From Siphlonurus alternatus (Eukaryota; Arthropoda; Insecta; Ephemeroptera; Siphlonuridae): a stretch of 64,000 nucleotides of DNA. Shown here piece by piece: positions 48,009 to 61,296 of this stretch. The notes beneath the pieces are model-generated. The model made no database searches and was not told the origin of the DNA. It worked only from the letters and a program-made list of their open reading frames with translations. The position numbers and the translations under genes were made by a program. Location of the stretch: the NCBI GenBank assembly GCA_949825025.1, contig OX463781.1, forward strand, positions 29,736,011 to 29,800,010. The letters are read 5' to 3'. Every line of letters begins with the position of its first letter. Position 1 is the stretch's first letter.

Positions 48009-48769
48009 AATATTGACCCAGTAACCCTTATTATAATATTAAAGATATAAACGCAAAAAGAAGAAAAAAAACAACGAAACATTTATTCTTTATCATGAAA
48101 ATATATTGATATCATTGTTTTCTTTTTTTCTTTCTTTCTTTCTTTCTGTTTTTTTTTTTTTTTTTTTTTTTTAAGTTATTACAAGTTGGGCTCCAGTATT
48201 CTTTGCAATATCGTCATATATGTTTCTATGTCATTAGGCTCTACAGACGATGGGAGAAGAATGTTTTGGATTGGATTGCAAGCAAAGATAGTAGGAGAAA
48301 AAGGAGAGAAATGCCTCCTGTTTTGCTACAGGGCATCTTTTGACTTTGTTTGCGTAGACTAAGTGTGCCTGTGCCCTTCGCACTTTCTATATCCAAACTA
48401 TGGCAAAATTTCTCTCTTCTGTATCCTAGCAACGAAAATCAACACAAATAGAAGAAGTATTTACAAAGAAGAAGCAATGGAATTATCTTATAGAAGAGCT
48501 ATAAGAGACTTTAAGTTTGGACTATAAAGTTGATCGTAACGAAAAACTTGTCACGTTTCTAAAATAACATTTTCTTAAAGCTTTTAGACATACAAACTTT
48601 GATCTCTCTGTAAGTAAAGATATTTTTCTATATATATTATAAGTTCAGAATACACTATTGATAAATATTAACAATGTTTTGAACGTATATTTTTTGAAAA
48701 AAGAAAAGTGAAAAGTCAGAGAAAGAGAGAGAGAGAGAGAGGGGGGGGGGGGGGGAGGGGGTAAAGAAA

Positions 48770-49045
48770 TTCATATAAAAAACGACGGATAAAAAAGTTC
48801 CTCTTGTTTTTCTCGTCGTAACGTAGGGCATTTGTTCGTCTGTCGGTTCGCCATTAGCCCGGCGTTCTTGGATGGAAATATTCTTCATTTGATATCGGCT
48901 GCAGGAGGAGCCCCGGCAGTCGAGGAGGCTGCTGATCACCGCCAAACTTTCCAATCGATAATTCGCGTCGTTTCTTGCATGCAATATACGCACCAGTATC
49001 TCCCTTTGCTGCCTAGCCCTGACTGCCTTGCACCCTTATAGCTTA
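48770..49045. promoter_or_regulatory. CpG-containing island
   Basis: Sequence of high complexity (TCGATAATTCGCGTCGTTTC, GGAGGAGCCCCGGCAGTCGA) between AT-rich flanks and a (GA)n/G-run at 48721-48760. A reverse-strand frame of about 65 codons crosses it but has no domain and runs into low complexity. Confidence 0.3.
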
Positions 49046-49699
49046 ACCTACAAAGCAACATTTCATTTTATTGGAGAGTTTTTAAGATACAATGAAATTC
49101 AATTCGTTCAATAACTTAAAAAAAAAGGAAAAAAGAGGAAACTACAAGATGGAATTACATACAATTTTTTTTTAAATATCAGAAGAGTTTATATGAATGT
49201 AATACTATATTGAATATATACTTTTTATTTACTTTAAATATTTTCTTATGCTTATAAATGTCGTAATTATTATTATATTTCTGTTGAATGAACAACTAGC
49301 ATAACTTCATGAATAAGACAGTATTAAAATCTTAACAATTATTATTATTTTTCTATTAAAAATGCAGCATTTTTTAGCATGATATAATCCTATTTAATAT
49401 TTAATTTTTTTTCATGCTATAAATTAAAAGGATTATAAGCTAAAGCTATACACCGCGTATAAGAATATCACAGGCGACAATTTTAAAGATTAAGACCACA
49501 CAAACTTGATTATCATAAGCCACTTTTATTATTAAACAAATTAAAATTTCCTCGTCATAAGTATAATTAATTAAAGATATGGAAATTCTTATAAATAGTT
49601 TTTGATATTCTTGAAGATAACATTTATTCATATAAACTAAAATATTCTACAAGTCTAAAAATAAAGAGGGTAACATATATTTATAAATATATTTTAGAT

Positions 49700-50800
49700 G
49701 GCATACTTGGCTTGTAACTTTGTAACAGTGCATAATTCTAAGGTTGGCTTTGCGTGGCGATGCGAGGTGTGCGTGTTTTTAGGGTCGAGGGGCGAGTCGA
49801 AGGGCAGGCAGAGGCTAACTATATAGGAGGTAAATGGTTCAGAGCAAAACGCGAGGAGTGTTTTCCTAGTCCATGAGCCTGAGAGCAGCCCGAGTAAACA
49901 CACCGCAAGAGTAACTTTCAAACATACTAATGCCCAGGAATTGAATTCTATTGTTCTCAATTAATGTAATTTTATTTTATATATACTTATTTTACCTACA
50001 AGAGTTTTAATTTTGATAGGACATCTTAAAATTAGGTGACAAAGTTCTTCGTTGGCAACCACTCAGCTTGGTGAAGGCATCAGTGAGGAGAAATGTCGCT
50101 CCCTAATTAGTATTGGCTTGATGCTGCTGCTGCTGCTCAATGAGCACTGCAGCAGTGGTAGCAGCTTAGCGAGAGAGAGAGAGATGGTTACTGATACTTT
50201 GAGCCTAATACTGTTTTAAATGACATTTCAGAATTAGTTTTGACCTAAAATAATATTAAAGATAAGAAAATTTTAAATCATCAATTTTAATATGATTTAA
50301 AATTAAAACTTTTTGGATATTATATAAACGTGAATAATATGAAAATTTCTAATTTGCATTAATTATATAAAATATAATTTTTAAATTAGCAAAGAGAAAT
50401 TAATTTAATATTACATCCTATAATAGGATTTTTTTTAATTAAAAATATTAATAATTATTATATCACGGTACTTGAAAAATAAAACAGAGAGTTATATTTA
50501 GTAGACTCATGACCTAGTATTAATTTTCACAAGTATATGCGGAGCTCTAGCAATTAAACATGTAGAAGAGTTAACTCATTTCTCTGAGGGTATATAGAGA
50601 AAAAGAGAGAGGGAGGTAACTGCTGCTGCTGCTGCTGCAGTAGAAGAAATTATTAATGTGCCTGCTCTCCCAATTAAAAGCGCCACCTCGCTGTGACCGG
50701 GGCGCCATCCGTCCGGCTGCAACTGGGGCGGACACCCGAGATTGCCACCCAGGGAAGTGGTGGCAATTATCTTTTTCCACCACACCACGCCTAACTCGTA
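49700..50800. promoter_or_regulatory. Cluster of three GC-richer islands
   Basis: Islands at about 49710-49925, 50040-50190 and 50570-50800, separated by AT-rich DNA. The second and third each carry a CTG/CAG run and a GAGAGA run, and the third includes GACCGGGGCGCCATCCGTCC. Frames across them do not resemble proteins. Confidence 0.3.
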
Positions 50801-53759
50801 CATACTCGTACATCTCTTATAAGCAAACAAACAAACATCCCTCCTTCTATAGCTGTGAAGTTGAAATGTTTGTATTTGATCCTATGTAGTAGTATAGTAT
50901 ACAAGTGACAGGAACCATGGGATTACGTTTTCTGTGTCACAGATAACATGCCCTTTGACGACGACCAAAAACAAGGAAAGGGAAACAAAAGAGGCTTACC
51001 AAAGTGCATTATTAACAAGCAAACTCAAGCAAGTAAAGGAGACAAGACAAGCATGCCTTTTAACTCTGAAAGTGATGGTTGCTGCTATATTATACTGCGT
51101 TAAGACAAGAGTAGAAGTGTTGTTTTAAAACTACTTGATGATAATAAATGAAAACTAAACAAAATTTACACTTTTTGAAATAACTAATTGTTTCTTACTT
51201 TTAATTGTATTTTTATTAAAATTTAAGATTTAATTATTATTATAAAGAAATATTAAGAATTATAATATAAAACTTGTATAAAATTTATTCATTTTTTTTC
51301 TGTATAAATTTATAAAATAATGAAGTCAACGTTGTTTTTGACACGACTTCTGATTCTGACAGATTATACAAGATTTTTTATGAACGTTCATTTCGTTAGA
51401 AAAAAATATTGAAATACAAGCAAGGTTTTTGTTAATTTAATAAAATGCAAACAATTTTTTCTTATGTTCGGAGTATGAGTTTAAAAGTTGATATTTTAAG
51501 GAGAAAATAAGAGATAAGTGTATGTACAGCGAAATGACGATGTTCGAAAGTTCGAGTAACACACTCAGCTTACTTTACAGGGTGGGCGCAAACTGGCCAC
51601 CTACGTTATACTGCACAGTACTTAAATTAGAAATGTACATTTTTTTTAAACAACACAAATCATAAAATCAAATAAAAAAGAAGTTAAAAGAATTAAATTT
51701 ACGAACTTCTGCTCACCTCTAATTTTTATATTTATTTATTTTTTATAATTGCATATATATGCAAACAAAAAGTGGGAGGAAGGAGAGGAGAGTAAAGGGA
51801 AGCCAGAAGTGGTGTGAGAGAAAGGGATACAGAAATGCACTTCCAATGTATTTTAACCTTTTATCTGGCTATTTTGAGGGTAGCTGAGATGAGGGGGGAG
51901 GGGATTTAGAAGAGGGAGAAAAATTTGCCATTGCAGCTTTCCTTTATTGAAATACTAGACGACTTTCATCAATAATCTTAAATATAGAATTCATCGCCTC
52001 AGAATAGAAGTGCTATAACGAATTGTTATACGCTTCTGTAATTTAAAATGCTGACAATTCGGTAATTAAAATATGGATATTTAATGTGTTACTTGCCGAT
52101 AACATCATATTTGATGCTATAAAGATAAATTTCATTTTGTACGTAACATAGAAATTTCATTTATTATATATATGAAATAATGTAAGTTAAAAGCTTAAAA
52201 TTTTATCTTTCATTTTAAGCTTCTTATAAAATGTTGTGAAATGTTTACTCTTGTATGTTAGTAGGCATAATGCTTGTTTTCTTAATATTTTGTTTGCATT
52301 TATACTTTTAATTAATAATCACATGGTATAATACAAATATAAACAGTATATAACAATTTATTGAATTATTTTTATATTTTTAACTCCAGCAATGTATGCA
52401 ACTTTTTAAGCTGCTTAGTGTAGCGGGTTGCTTACTATAATGTCGCAGGCGGCAAAAGAAAAAAAAAACTAAAAAGCTTTTTTGAAATATATTAAAAAAA
52501 TAAATACATATAAAAAATATAACAGAATATATTTTTATTTCCTTTCATCACAAAATGCCTTTGAAGAAGGAAAGAAAAAAGTGCGGATTGTATTGAATGA
52601 ACAAGTTTATCGTTTTTTTTTTTTTTTTTTTCTCCGTCGCGCGGCGCTTTGTGCAGAAAAACATCATGCAGACAAGTCGCATAAAGTGTGCTGCAACAAC
52701 GACCCCATTTGTTAATGTATATTATTTTTATTGTTATTAAAATTGAGTGTTGTGCAACATATATATACATTTTTTTTATATTATACAAATTTAATTATGA
52801 TTAATAAAAAAGTCTAATCCTATAGTTTTAAACTTGAATAACATTTTTTTTTTGCATGTTCTAATAAAATAGATATAAAATTAAAGGGTCTGTATATATA
52901 GAAGCTTTTAAGTCTCTTCAAAATTATTAAATAAGAGCAAATGAATAATTTCAGACGTATTTAAAAAAGAGAGGAAAAAAAGGGCATTAATAAAAGATGT
53001 ACGTATAACGGACATGCTGCATGGACATATGATTTTTTTTTAACATTTATATGCTATTGAAAACTGTAGTCTATGCTTTGCCATTGCTATTACAGTTTAG
53101 GGTGTGAGTCGAGTACGTTTTGCAAAGAGAATCTTGAAAGAGTGCATAAAGTCACAATGTTCTGTTACCAGATGTTTGTCATATAAAAAAAATAATCAAA
53201 CCTTCTTTCAAAGTATATAAGAAATATATAAGATCATTTTAGTTACACCTGCGAGGGTCTATTTTGCTTGACACCTTCATAATACATGTCTGACATGCTG
53301 CTGAGAATGTTCTCCACGGGTGGAAGTCCTCTCCCCCCCCTCTTCCGGTTCCCACCTGGATTGAGTGACGTTACATCACAGCTGTTGTAAAAACTCATCT
53401 TGTCTGCTCTATTATAAGCAGCAACAGTGTTATAAAGCTAATCCGAGCCACCGGATGTACACAAATAGCTAATGAAATTATTAATACCACTTTTTTATTA
53501 AGCAATAACAGAATTTTTATAACGAAGAAGCACAAATGTGGTATGATATAAAGCAGTAGCAGTTTTATTATCGATCTCTATTCCACGGACGAGCGTAATA
53601 ATGAAAATTTTATTACTGTCAGAAAGCATGAATGTTGCTACATTTTAGACGAATAACATGAATGTCATTCATACACCAGATTGGCTTTTACTGAATGCAT
53701 TTCAAAGTAAAAATACGAAATGCCTTGATGTTACAAAACGAGATTACTAGCCAATATTA

Positions 53760-54089
53760 GAGTATCGGCATCAACTTTTTTTACTGTATAAATTGATAGA
53801 AGGTGCAAAGTTATGCCATGCACTGTTTTTTTTGTTGTTTTTTTTTTCAGATTTTTTAGAGACCGGGAAGTATTGTTAAAAAGTTTTGCCGAGATCGGGT
53901 TTGAACCCACACCCTTTCAGGTTCTATCCTATTATTAAGAGAGGCGTCACTCTCTCTACTTTCAATAATTTTTTAAAAATAGTTCCCGGACTGTAAAAAA
54001 ATCAGAGTATTCTATCTTCTGGACTATCGTTTAGTATTCTAGACTTCTATCCATTTCTGCAATACAAAATTTTGAGGTTGATACTCTGT
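53760..54089. mobile_element. Family D fold-back element (e)
   Basis: Arms AGTATCGGCATCAAC and GTTGATACT, with inner TTGATAGAAGGTGCAAAGTT. The loop holds GGGTTTGAACCCACACCC, the inverse-orientation counterpart of the T-arm-like loop in copy (a) at 18008. Confidence 0.75.
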
Positions 54090-54961
54090 TGTGACACTTT
54101 TGTGAGTCATTGGCTGTTTTTTATCATTCTTGATATTTAATAATGTACATTTTAACTATTTGTTAATTTCTTTTAAAAATTTTAAACAAAATCACTTAAA
54201 AAAAGTTTAAAAATAAAAATAAACATTAAATTCTACTGTAAAGATACTAAGTTAAAGCAGGATTATAAAATTATCTAATTACTTGTATTAAAATGAACTG
54301 TTCAGATTGAACTTACTTTGCTATACTTGTTTGTAGCTCCTCTTTACTTGTTAGAGCACTCGGGTGATCCAATCGTTCACTCGACAATTTTGTCAGATAA
54401 TGTCAGTCTTGAAAAGTGGCACTACCGACACTCCATCTTTGTCGCTTTGAATCTCAGCCACATGATGAATCGGTGTACACTAGGGAAACTTAATCTTTTT
54501 AATTAAATTTGACAAAGTTTGCTATTACCCCCCCCCCAAAAGAATACTTTGAAATATTATTATTTTCCATTTAATATTATTTATTTTTATTTTCATATTT
54601 TTTTACTAATGATCAATTTATTGTGTAAAAAAGAAACACAATATAAAAATCTTTAAAAGAATGAGACAATAAATCAGAAATAGGATTAGAAAACAAATAA
54701 TTTTTATTGTCACAATCTTGGTTATGAGTATAAATTTTTTTGACAATATTCTATACAACAGGGTGACTTTTATTGGTTTCTTTCATCGAAACAGTAGCCG
54801 TAACCGTTGAAAACTTAATAACACTGGAAATCAATTGACGCATTCGTGGCTGACCCACGTACCACAAAAAGCTCGCTAGGCTTATGTTATCTCGTAAGAC
54901 GACGGGTGAAACATAACATTCTCTATATTTTGTGAGCGTTTTATACTTTATCTTTCTCTCG

Positions 54962-55022
<61 letters not shown>

Positions 55023-55030
55023 CCTCCCTC
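54962..55030. repeat. (CT)n microsatellite with CCCT end
   Basis: Pure CT run followed by (CCCT)n units. Confidence 0.95.
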
Positions 55031-55927
55031 CTTCTCCCTATTTTTTATTTCATGTATTTCATTTCATGAATCGAAACTATAACGTATTGTTACCATTAAT
55101 ATACTTTTATATATTTCTATTTAATTCATGTTGACTTATTCTTTTTTCCTGTCAAGCTTGTTTCGAATAGATTGAAAAAATAAAATGATGTACATAAAAT
55201 CAATCAATTCACTATGAGAAATATAATTCATATTATGTATATTCTACCACAATATACTATTAATGTATACATGTATAAACTCAAATTCTGTATTAAAGCT
55301 CTTGTGACATTTTGTATATAAAACAATCGTACTTACACGCGAGAGAACAATTGGGAGGAAAAAAATGCACCCACTCATTCGTCGCCAAAATTTCCTGTTG
55401 TACTGATATTGCGAAACGTCAAAACTTTTTTTTTTCCATTGTTCTGAACAAATTAAAAAAAAAAAGTAAAATCAACTGAGTATTACAACAATGTACGTTA
55501 AAAACATGTTATCAATATGAGCTGTTTTATATAAAAATATATTATATATACTCTTTGTTTTTATAAAAAAAATTGTTATGAAATTATGTAAGATATAATA
55601 AAAAAAAAGGAAACAAAATAAAAATAATCCATTAGTTGGATAAAAAAATATATTACTGAAAATTTAGTTATTTGAAAAGCCGGGAAGTTAAGGCAAAGAA
55701 TAATTGGGTTAAAATTTTAATTCTTTGGTTAAGATATAACATAAAGTCACTCGTAACGAAAGGGAGAAAGGTATTTATAAGTATTTTTTTTTCCTCTTTT
55801 AGTAGGAATTATAAAAATTTAAGTTGAGTTTTTAATAAAAATTAATAATAATTCTAATTTTATCATAAATTTGCTATTTTTTTCTGCAATTTCAAGGCAA
55901 TTTATTTAAAATAAAGAAATACTATAT

Positions 55928-56317
55928 AATAGACAATAATGGTTGCATTTTTATATTTCATAATTAGAAAATATACATTAAATTATGCTTTTCTGAATTT
56001 TTTCAAATTTTTTGGAGTGCGGGAACTAATTTTAAAAAAATATTAAAATATCTGAATTTGGGTGGTACATCTGATGGAACAACCGTGACGTCATCGACAG
56101 CCAATCACAGCAACCGTGACATCATCAACAGCCAATCACAGCACGACAAATGACGTCACGGTTGTCCCATCAGGTGTACCACCCAAATTCAGGTATTTCA
56201 AATATTTTTTTAAAATTAGTTCCCGCACTCCAAAAAATCCGAAAAAATTCAGAAAAACATGATTTTAGGTATATTTTCTAATTATGAAATAAAAAAATGC
56301 AACCATTATTGTCTATT
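55928..56317. mobile_element. Family D fold-back element (f)
   Basis: AATAGACAATAATGGTTGCA and TGCAACCATTATTGTCTATT are perfect inverses. The inner stem carries CTGAATTTGGGTGGTACA and GTGACGTCA-type sites. The loop has two copies of CAGCCAATCACAGCA. Confidence 0.9.
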
Positions 56318-56399
56318 GAGATGTGTGCTGTCTTGTAGAGTAAAATATTTTATACACGTTGTTACACACATGTAAACGTTTTTACTACACTTAATCTTG

Positions 56400-56660
56400 A
56401 CGTTGCAGTTTAGGGGAAAGCTGCGGACACATGCAGAGACGGTTTGACAGATCGACCGTATTCATCACACGACCGCAGTGAGCAACAGCGTCATCATTCC
56501 AGACAAAATATGGTCATGGTGAACCGTGGTCGTCATTCGCCGGCCTTACGCATGATAATTACTCTCTCGAGCTTTTAATTGTTAGTGCTTCATTTCCAAG
56601 TGAACACCGAGTGTCTACATCTCGTAATTTGGCTTGAAATGTTTAAACGGAGAGTTGAGT
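56400..56660. promoter_or_regulatory. GC-richer island
   Basis: Mixed-composition DNA with several CpG sites (CACACGACCGCAGTGAGC, GTCATTCGCCGGCCTTACGC) between AT-rich stretches. No coding frame. Confidence 0.25.
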
Positions 56661-57594
56661 GCAAAACAAATGAATTCTTAAATTATGCATTTTAAAGACT
56701 TTAAAAATGTAGAAAATATTTCTAGTGCTTGCATGCCATGTTTTAAATAGTTGACATCAAATATTGCTTTTTTTTAATCTTTATACATAATTTATTAATT
56801 ATTATATATGAAAATTATATATTATGAGATTATGAGTGAAAAAAATCACTATAAAAATATCCCTTAACAGTTAAACCATTTATTTATACAGATTCAAAGT
56901 TACTTTATTTAGAAAACGCATACATATTACAATACAAATTTGGGTTTAAGTATGTATGACTTTTTTTCTTTTTAACCATCATGAGATCAGCCAGTTTCAG
57001 TTTAAAAAGGTTTTACTGTATCAAAATTCACAGTACAATAGATGCACATAGTCGAGTCAGATAAAAATATCTATACACTCAAATCAACCTTGATTATTGC
57101 ATATTAGCTTAAAAACTAAAGTTTGAGAAAATAAAAAATGCATATATAATACACACATAATAGAAAAATGCTTCCATTTATCATTTAATATGTGAATAAT
57201 ATACAGACTAAAATCATTCTCTCTCCATGATAGATACATGAGTACAATGTTATCTTTGTAAAATTGCGAGATCAGCCAGATATAGATTCAAGATTAAAAA
57301 AGCTTTTATTCAGAAAACACATATTACAATGCAAATTTGGGTTTAAGTACAAGACTTTTTAACCAGATCAGGCAGATCAGATGATAAAATAAACTAATGT
57401 TATTTTTTAATTTATGACAATAATTTTTAAAATATATAAGTTGATAAAATTATGCATCAAATTTGAATAGTATAATTTTTGAATATTCAAATAATGTCAT
57501 CAAATTGTCAATGTCCACATCTTCTTCAGTATAATAATTAGTTTCACTGACACTTTTTATGATATAAAATAATCGTGTCTTGAATTTAGGCAAC

Positions 57595-57685
57595 ACTGTC
57601 AACACCAAGTCACAGCGGATAGTATAAGCGGCAGGGTCAAGATGGCGTCTAATGCTGAACAATTTGCCTAACCTCAAGGTAGGTT
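57595..57685 (+). other. Possible transcription start or small first exon
   Basis: GGTCAAGATGGCGTCTAATG combines a YY1-like motif (AAGATGGCG) with a strong-context ATG. The frame stops after nine codons (MASNAEQFA), and CTCAAG/GTAGGTT is a donor-like site ten bases later. The reverse strand holds an open frame of 75 codons (57677-57450, starting TTG) that I cannot identify. Confidence 0.2.
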
Positions 57686-57843
57686 AAAAATAAGGTTTTC
57701 TCGAAAGAGTTCTGCCTAGCAATCAATAATATGATTTATAATCAGTGATGTTCTGAACCGCCAATTGTATCTCTTATCTCTTGCAATACGAAATTATTCG
57801 ATGGTCAACTACATGTCATGTGTATGTGTATGTGTATGTGTAT

Positions 57844-57885
<42 letters not shown>

Positions 57886-58372
57886 CATATTTGATAGAAG
57901 ATCTTTTTATTTTTCCTACAGATTTTCGCATTACAAGATGGCTCATAATTATTTATTTAACACACGAAAAAAACTTTTCTGTGTTTACTATTTAAGTAAT
58001 TTAGTTATGCCATGGCTTCAATATTATAGTGATTTTTTCTCCTCAATTTTCATTATTATAAAATATACATGTTGCTGCTGCAGTCAATATCGTTGTAAAC
58101 ATGCAAGATATAACAGCAAGTATTTACTATGTTAATATATTAGGTACATTTAATCAAGTTGAGAGCTATTAATCACATTAAACGGCGAGAATTGTGAACA
58201 ATGTACATATACGCGTACTTGGTGTATGTTCACAAACTGACAGCAAAAATCAAATATTTATAAAGAGTTAACATTACGCTATTTAGTGGAGCCAAACAAA
58301 TATATTATGAGGATGATGGGAACACATTGGATATACAGTGTTGACTCAAATATAAGGCAGTGATAGTATATG

Positions 58373-58373
<1 letters not shown>

Positions 58374-58456
<83 letters not shown>
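58374..58456. repeat. (GA)n microsatellite
   Basis: Pure GA run of about 40 units, directly followed by the tRNA-like segment at 58458. Confidence 0.95.
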
Positions 58457-58457
<1 letters not shown>

Positions 58458-58460
<3 letters not shown>

Positions 58461-58520
58461 GTTGGTGTAAAGGTAACCGCTCGGCAACGGAAGATGCTGG
58501 TTTGAGTCTCGCTTGAGCTC
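58458..58520 (+). repeat. tRNA-like SINE head
   Basis: TTGGTGTAAAGGTAACCGCT resembles an A-box region, and GGTTTGAGTCTCGC a B box 25-30 bases later. No tRNA cloverleaf can be completed, so a tRNA-derived SINE fragment is likelier than a gene. Confidence 0.4.
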
Positions 58521-58590
58521 TATTTTGACACATTTGAGCTGTTTACAACACGCGGTCAAAACTGTCAAAAGTCACGAAAAACAACATTTT

Positions 58591-58630
<40 letters not shown>

Positions 58631-59126
58631 CTTTAGAGTGTGTTTATATGTTTACTATATAATGTATATTATATGAGAGTTAATAATCATCAATAAAAAT
58701 TAAATTATGAAATAATTGAAATAGTTTATTATAAAACTGTTTCATTAAAATATTAATTTCTTCAACATTATATATACAGGCTCCCTATAAAATTGAGTTA
58801 TTGAATCATATTATTACATTTTCTCTCAATTTTAATAGTCATTAAATATATAATAATAATTTTTTTATAATCCAATATTAGTTACAATCATGATATATTA
58901 AAAAAATTAATCAAATAAAATTTAAGTTCATATAATGATTGTTGTCTAAATTCATAAAGTTATGAATCAGAAATCAATTATTATATATAATTAAATTTTC
59001 AATCAACAACATGATGCAGTATCCAATAGCTATACTATAGCTAAGCTAATATTGAAGCCATATGATGTGTATCGACCGTGTGATGAGTAATTGAATGATC
59101 TGATGATTCTTGTTAATGTGATTACT

Positions 59127-59345
59127 TACCAGTGACGTTGGTTGCTGCTCCAGCTCTCACTGATGCTGTGAGATCAATGAAGATCTCAGTGCCCGGGGGT
59201 AAGAGGGGGTTCACCACAACTGTGGTGGCTGCTACTGCAGGTGTACCACGTTGATGGAACAGGCACCAGCTGCCACCGTTCTCCACTCGCTTGGACATGC
59301 CAGCGCTCAAATTACACCAATTACCTAACGCTCTACCACTGCTAC
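59127..59345 (-). other. Candidate minus-strand exon or SINE-derived exon
   Basis: From an ATG at 59298 the frame reads MSKRVENGGSWCLFHQRGTP and continues to NVTG, ending at a strong donor (CACTG/GTAAGTAAT). Composition is coding-like. No homology is recognised, and the upstream CAGTGGTAGAGCG looks like a tRNA-derived head, so it may be repeat sequence. Confidence 0.25.
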
Positions 59346-59779
59346 TGTAATACTTTCTATGAGTTTCAAAAATTAACTACTCCAACCCTTCACATCTGCG
59401 TTGACTCTCATGCTTTTGCTTTAAAACTCTCTGTCTCTAGTACATATTATATAATATATATTTTTTTCGAGCACTATGTTACAAAGGATGAACGCGTATA
59501 CACACACTACTATATATATGCTTCTCCACATGTCTGTCCAACAGAACCATCCGTCTATCCCTACCATAAATCACCCCCATTGCCCGCTTGCAGATTTTTC
59601 CGTTTACTTGCACCCTATATACAAGGGTGAGACTATAAATATATACCCATATATATAGATATTAAATTTTGATATAGCAGATTCTGTATATGTTTCAAAT
59701 ATAGGATATAGTATACATTTTTTTTTATGAATATAAATAATATAAAAAATATAAATATACACAACGTCGTATAAAACTG

Positions 59780-60010
59780 GAGTATTCATGAGTCAGCTGT
59801 TGCTGATACTGGTGACATGTTTGGTTACATGTATGTATATGGATGATGGATGGCCGGTGGCGTGGTCATAAACCGTCGTCGCTGCTGCTGCTGTAGAGAC
59901 CATGATCTACTCGCTTTCCCTTGAGGGTGGGGAGAGAGAGGTCATATCCTCACCCCAAAGGTTTCTCGTAAGTTTAGAGGAGGTATGTTTGGAGAACACC
60001 CTTCGAGAAT
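59780..60010. promoter_or_regulatory. GC-richer island
   Basis: Contains CCGTCGTCGCTGCTGCTGCT, GAGAGAGAGG and CACGTGGC-like words against an AT-rich background. No coding frame recognised. Confidence 0.25.
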
Positions 60011-60585
60011 ACTCTGCCATAAATATCTTTACTGACATCATATGGTCAAGATCATTCATACTTACAACCTCTAAAAGTCACTGCAGCAAAATGTAACTCT
60101 AAAAGCAATTCTACGAAAAATATTGAAAAAGCAGGAAATTTTAGAAAATTTAAATATATCATATAGAATGAAATGTAACTAAAAACTAAACTAATGTGGG
60201 AATTTATTAACTTTTTCTTGTTTTGAATTAATACGATGCTTTAAAAAGTATATACAAGCATAAATTTCAACCAGCAAGACTTAATAATTATGTAAAACGA
60301 GTATAACTAAAATTGAATGATTTTTATATTTTAAAAATATGGATGAATAAACAATTATTATTTAATACATATTGCTATTTGAAGTCATAAAATGAAATTT
60401 TTACTTAACAAAAAACATTAAAAAGTTTATCACGAGGTAATTTGCATTTTTCAGTTCAGTTAAATTAAAAGTAAACATTTTCATTCTTTTCAGCTTAATG
60501 AAGATGGACAATAATTTATTAATTATATAAAATTAATCAATTTTAAAAGTACGAGGGAGTGAGACATTAATTATTAATGCATTTC

Positions 60586-60768
60586 TTAAGAACGAACTAA
60601 ATAAGATCCAATTAGTGATTGTTGTTCTGATGTCAAGTCAACAGCTGGGACGAGTTGACCTCGACGCGATTCCAGGTCACTCCAGCACATGTGTTTCCAC
60701 GACATGACAATAATGAGCACTGGGGGATACAATCCCAGCACTACAAGACAAGTAATGACCGGAGGCAT
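60586..60768 (-). CDS. Hypothetical 60-aa membrane protein or exon
   Basis: An ATG-to-TAA frame whose first 22 residues are hydrophobic (PVITCLVVLGLYPPVLIIVM) and whose remainder is polar and non-repetitive (SDLESRRGQL, TSEQQSLIGSYL). The start context ATTATGC is acceptable. It stands in a small island of balanced composition. No family recognised, and no neighbouring exon supports it. Confidence 0.2.
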   Translation of the reverse strand: MPPVITCLVVLGLYPPVLIIVMSWKHMCWSDLESRRGQLVPAVDLTSEQQSLIGSYLVRS

Positions 60769-61167
60769 AATGTTATTTGATACATGTCGACCGCAATCAA
60801 TAAATATTGTTTTATTATAAAATGGTTAGTAGCCAAATTATTTTCGTGTTGAAAAAATTTGAATAAATATATATATTATGTTTTTCAAATTTTTATAGCA
60901 ATGAAGAAAGTACTGTATGACTGTATGGCAAGCTTTCATTTCTTGATCTTTTGCATTTTTGCAGCTCATTGGGATTTCTTTTTTCAAAAGTTTTACTTTA
61001 AAAAACGATTAATTGTATTATATATTGTATAATATAATATATTTTTACGAAAAAACTTCTATATTGCTTATCTTATATAATATATATTATATTATAGTAA
61101 ACGTAGTCTTTATTTTAAGTTCTTACACTGAACAGATCTGCTTTTTGTTTAATTCTTTATAAGGGGC

Positions 61168-61296
61168 ATTCACAAAGCCCTAAGGCCACATTTAGGGCTC
61201 GATAATTTAAAGCCCGATTTTAGGCATGCTTTTTAGACCCAAAATTTCTGGTCTTAAATTATTGAGCCCTAAATGTGGCCTTAAGACTTTGTGAAT
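61168..61296. repeat. Inverted repeat of 129 bp
   Basis: ATTCACAAAGCCCTAAGGCC pairs with GGCCTTAAGACTTTGTGAAT, and ATTTAGGGCTC with GAGCCCTAAAT. Small TIR element or hairpin. Confidence 0.85.

Noticed and set aside
54318..54506. 62-codon plus-strand frame beginning with a hydrophobic stretch
   Set aside because: Leader-like at first sight, but there are no splice sites, no homology and no poly(A) context to support it.
58458..58520. True tRNA gene
   Set aside because: A- and B-box-like sequences exist, but acceptor and anticodon stems cannot be paired.
58279..58568. Serine/leucine repeat frames
   Set aside because: They are produced by the (GA)n tract.
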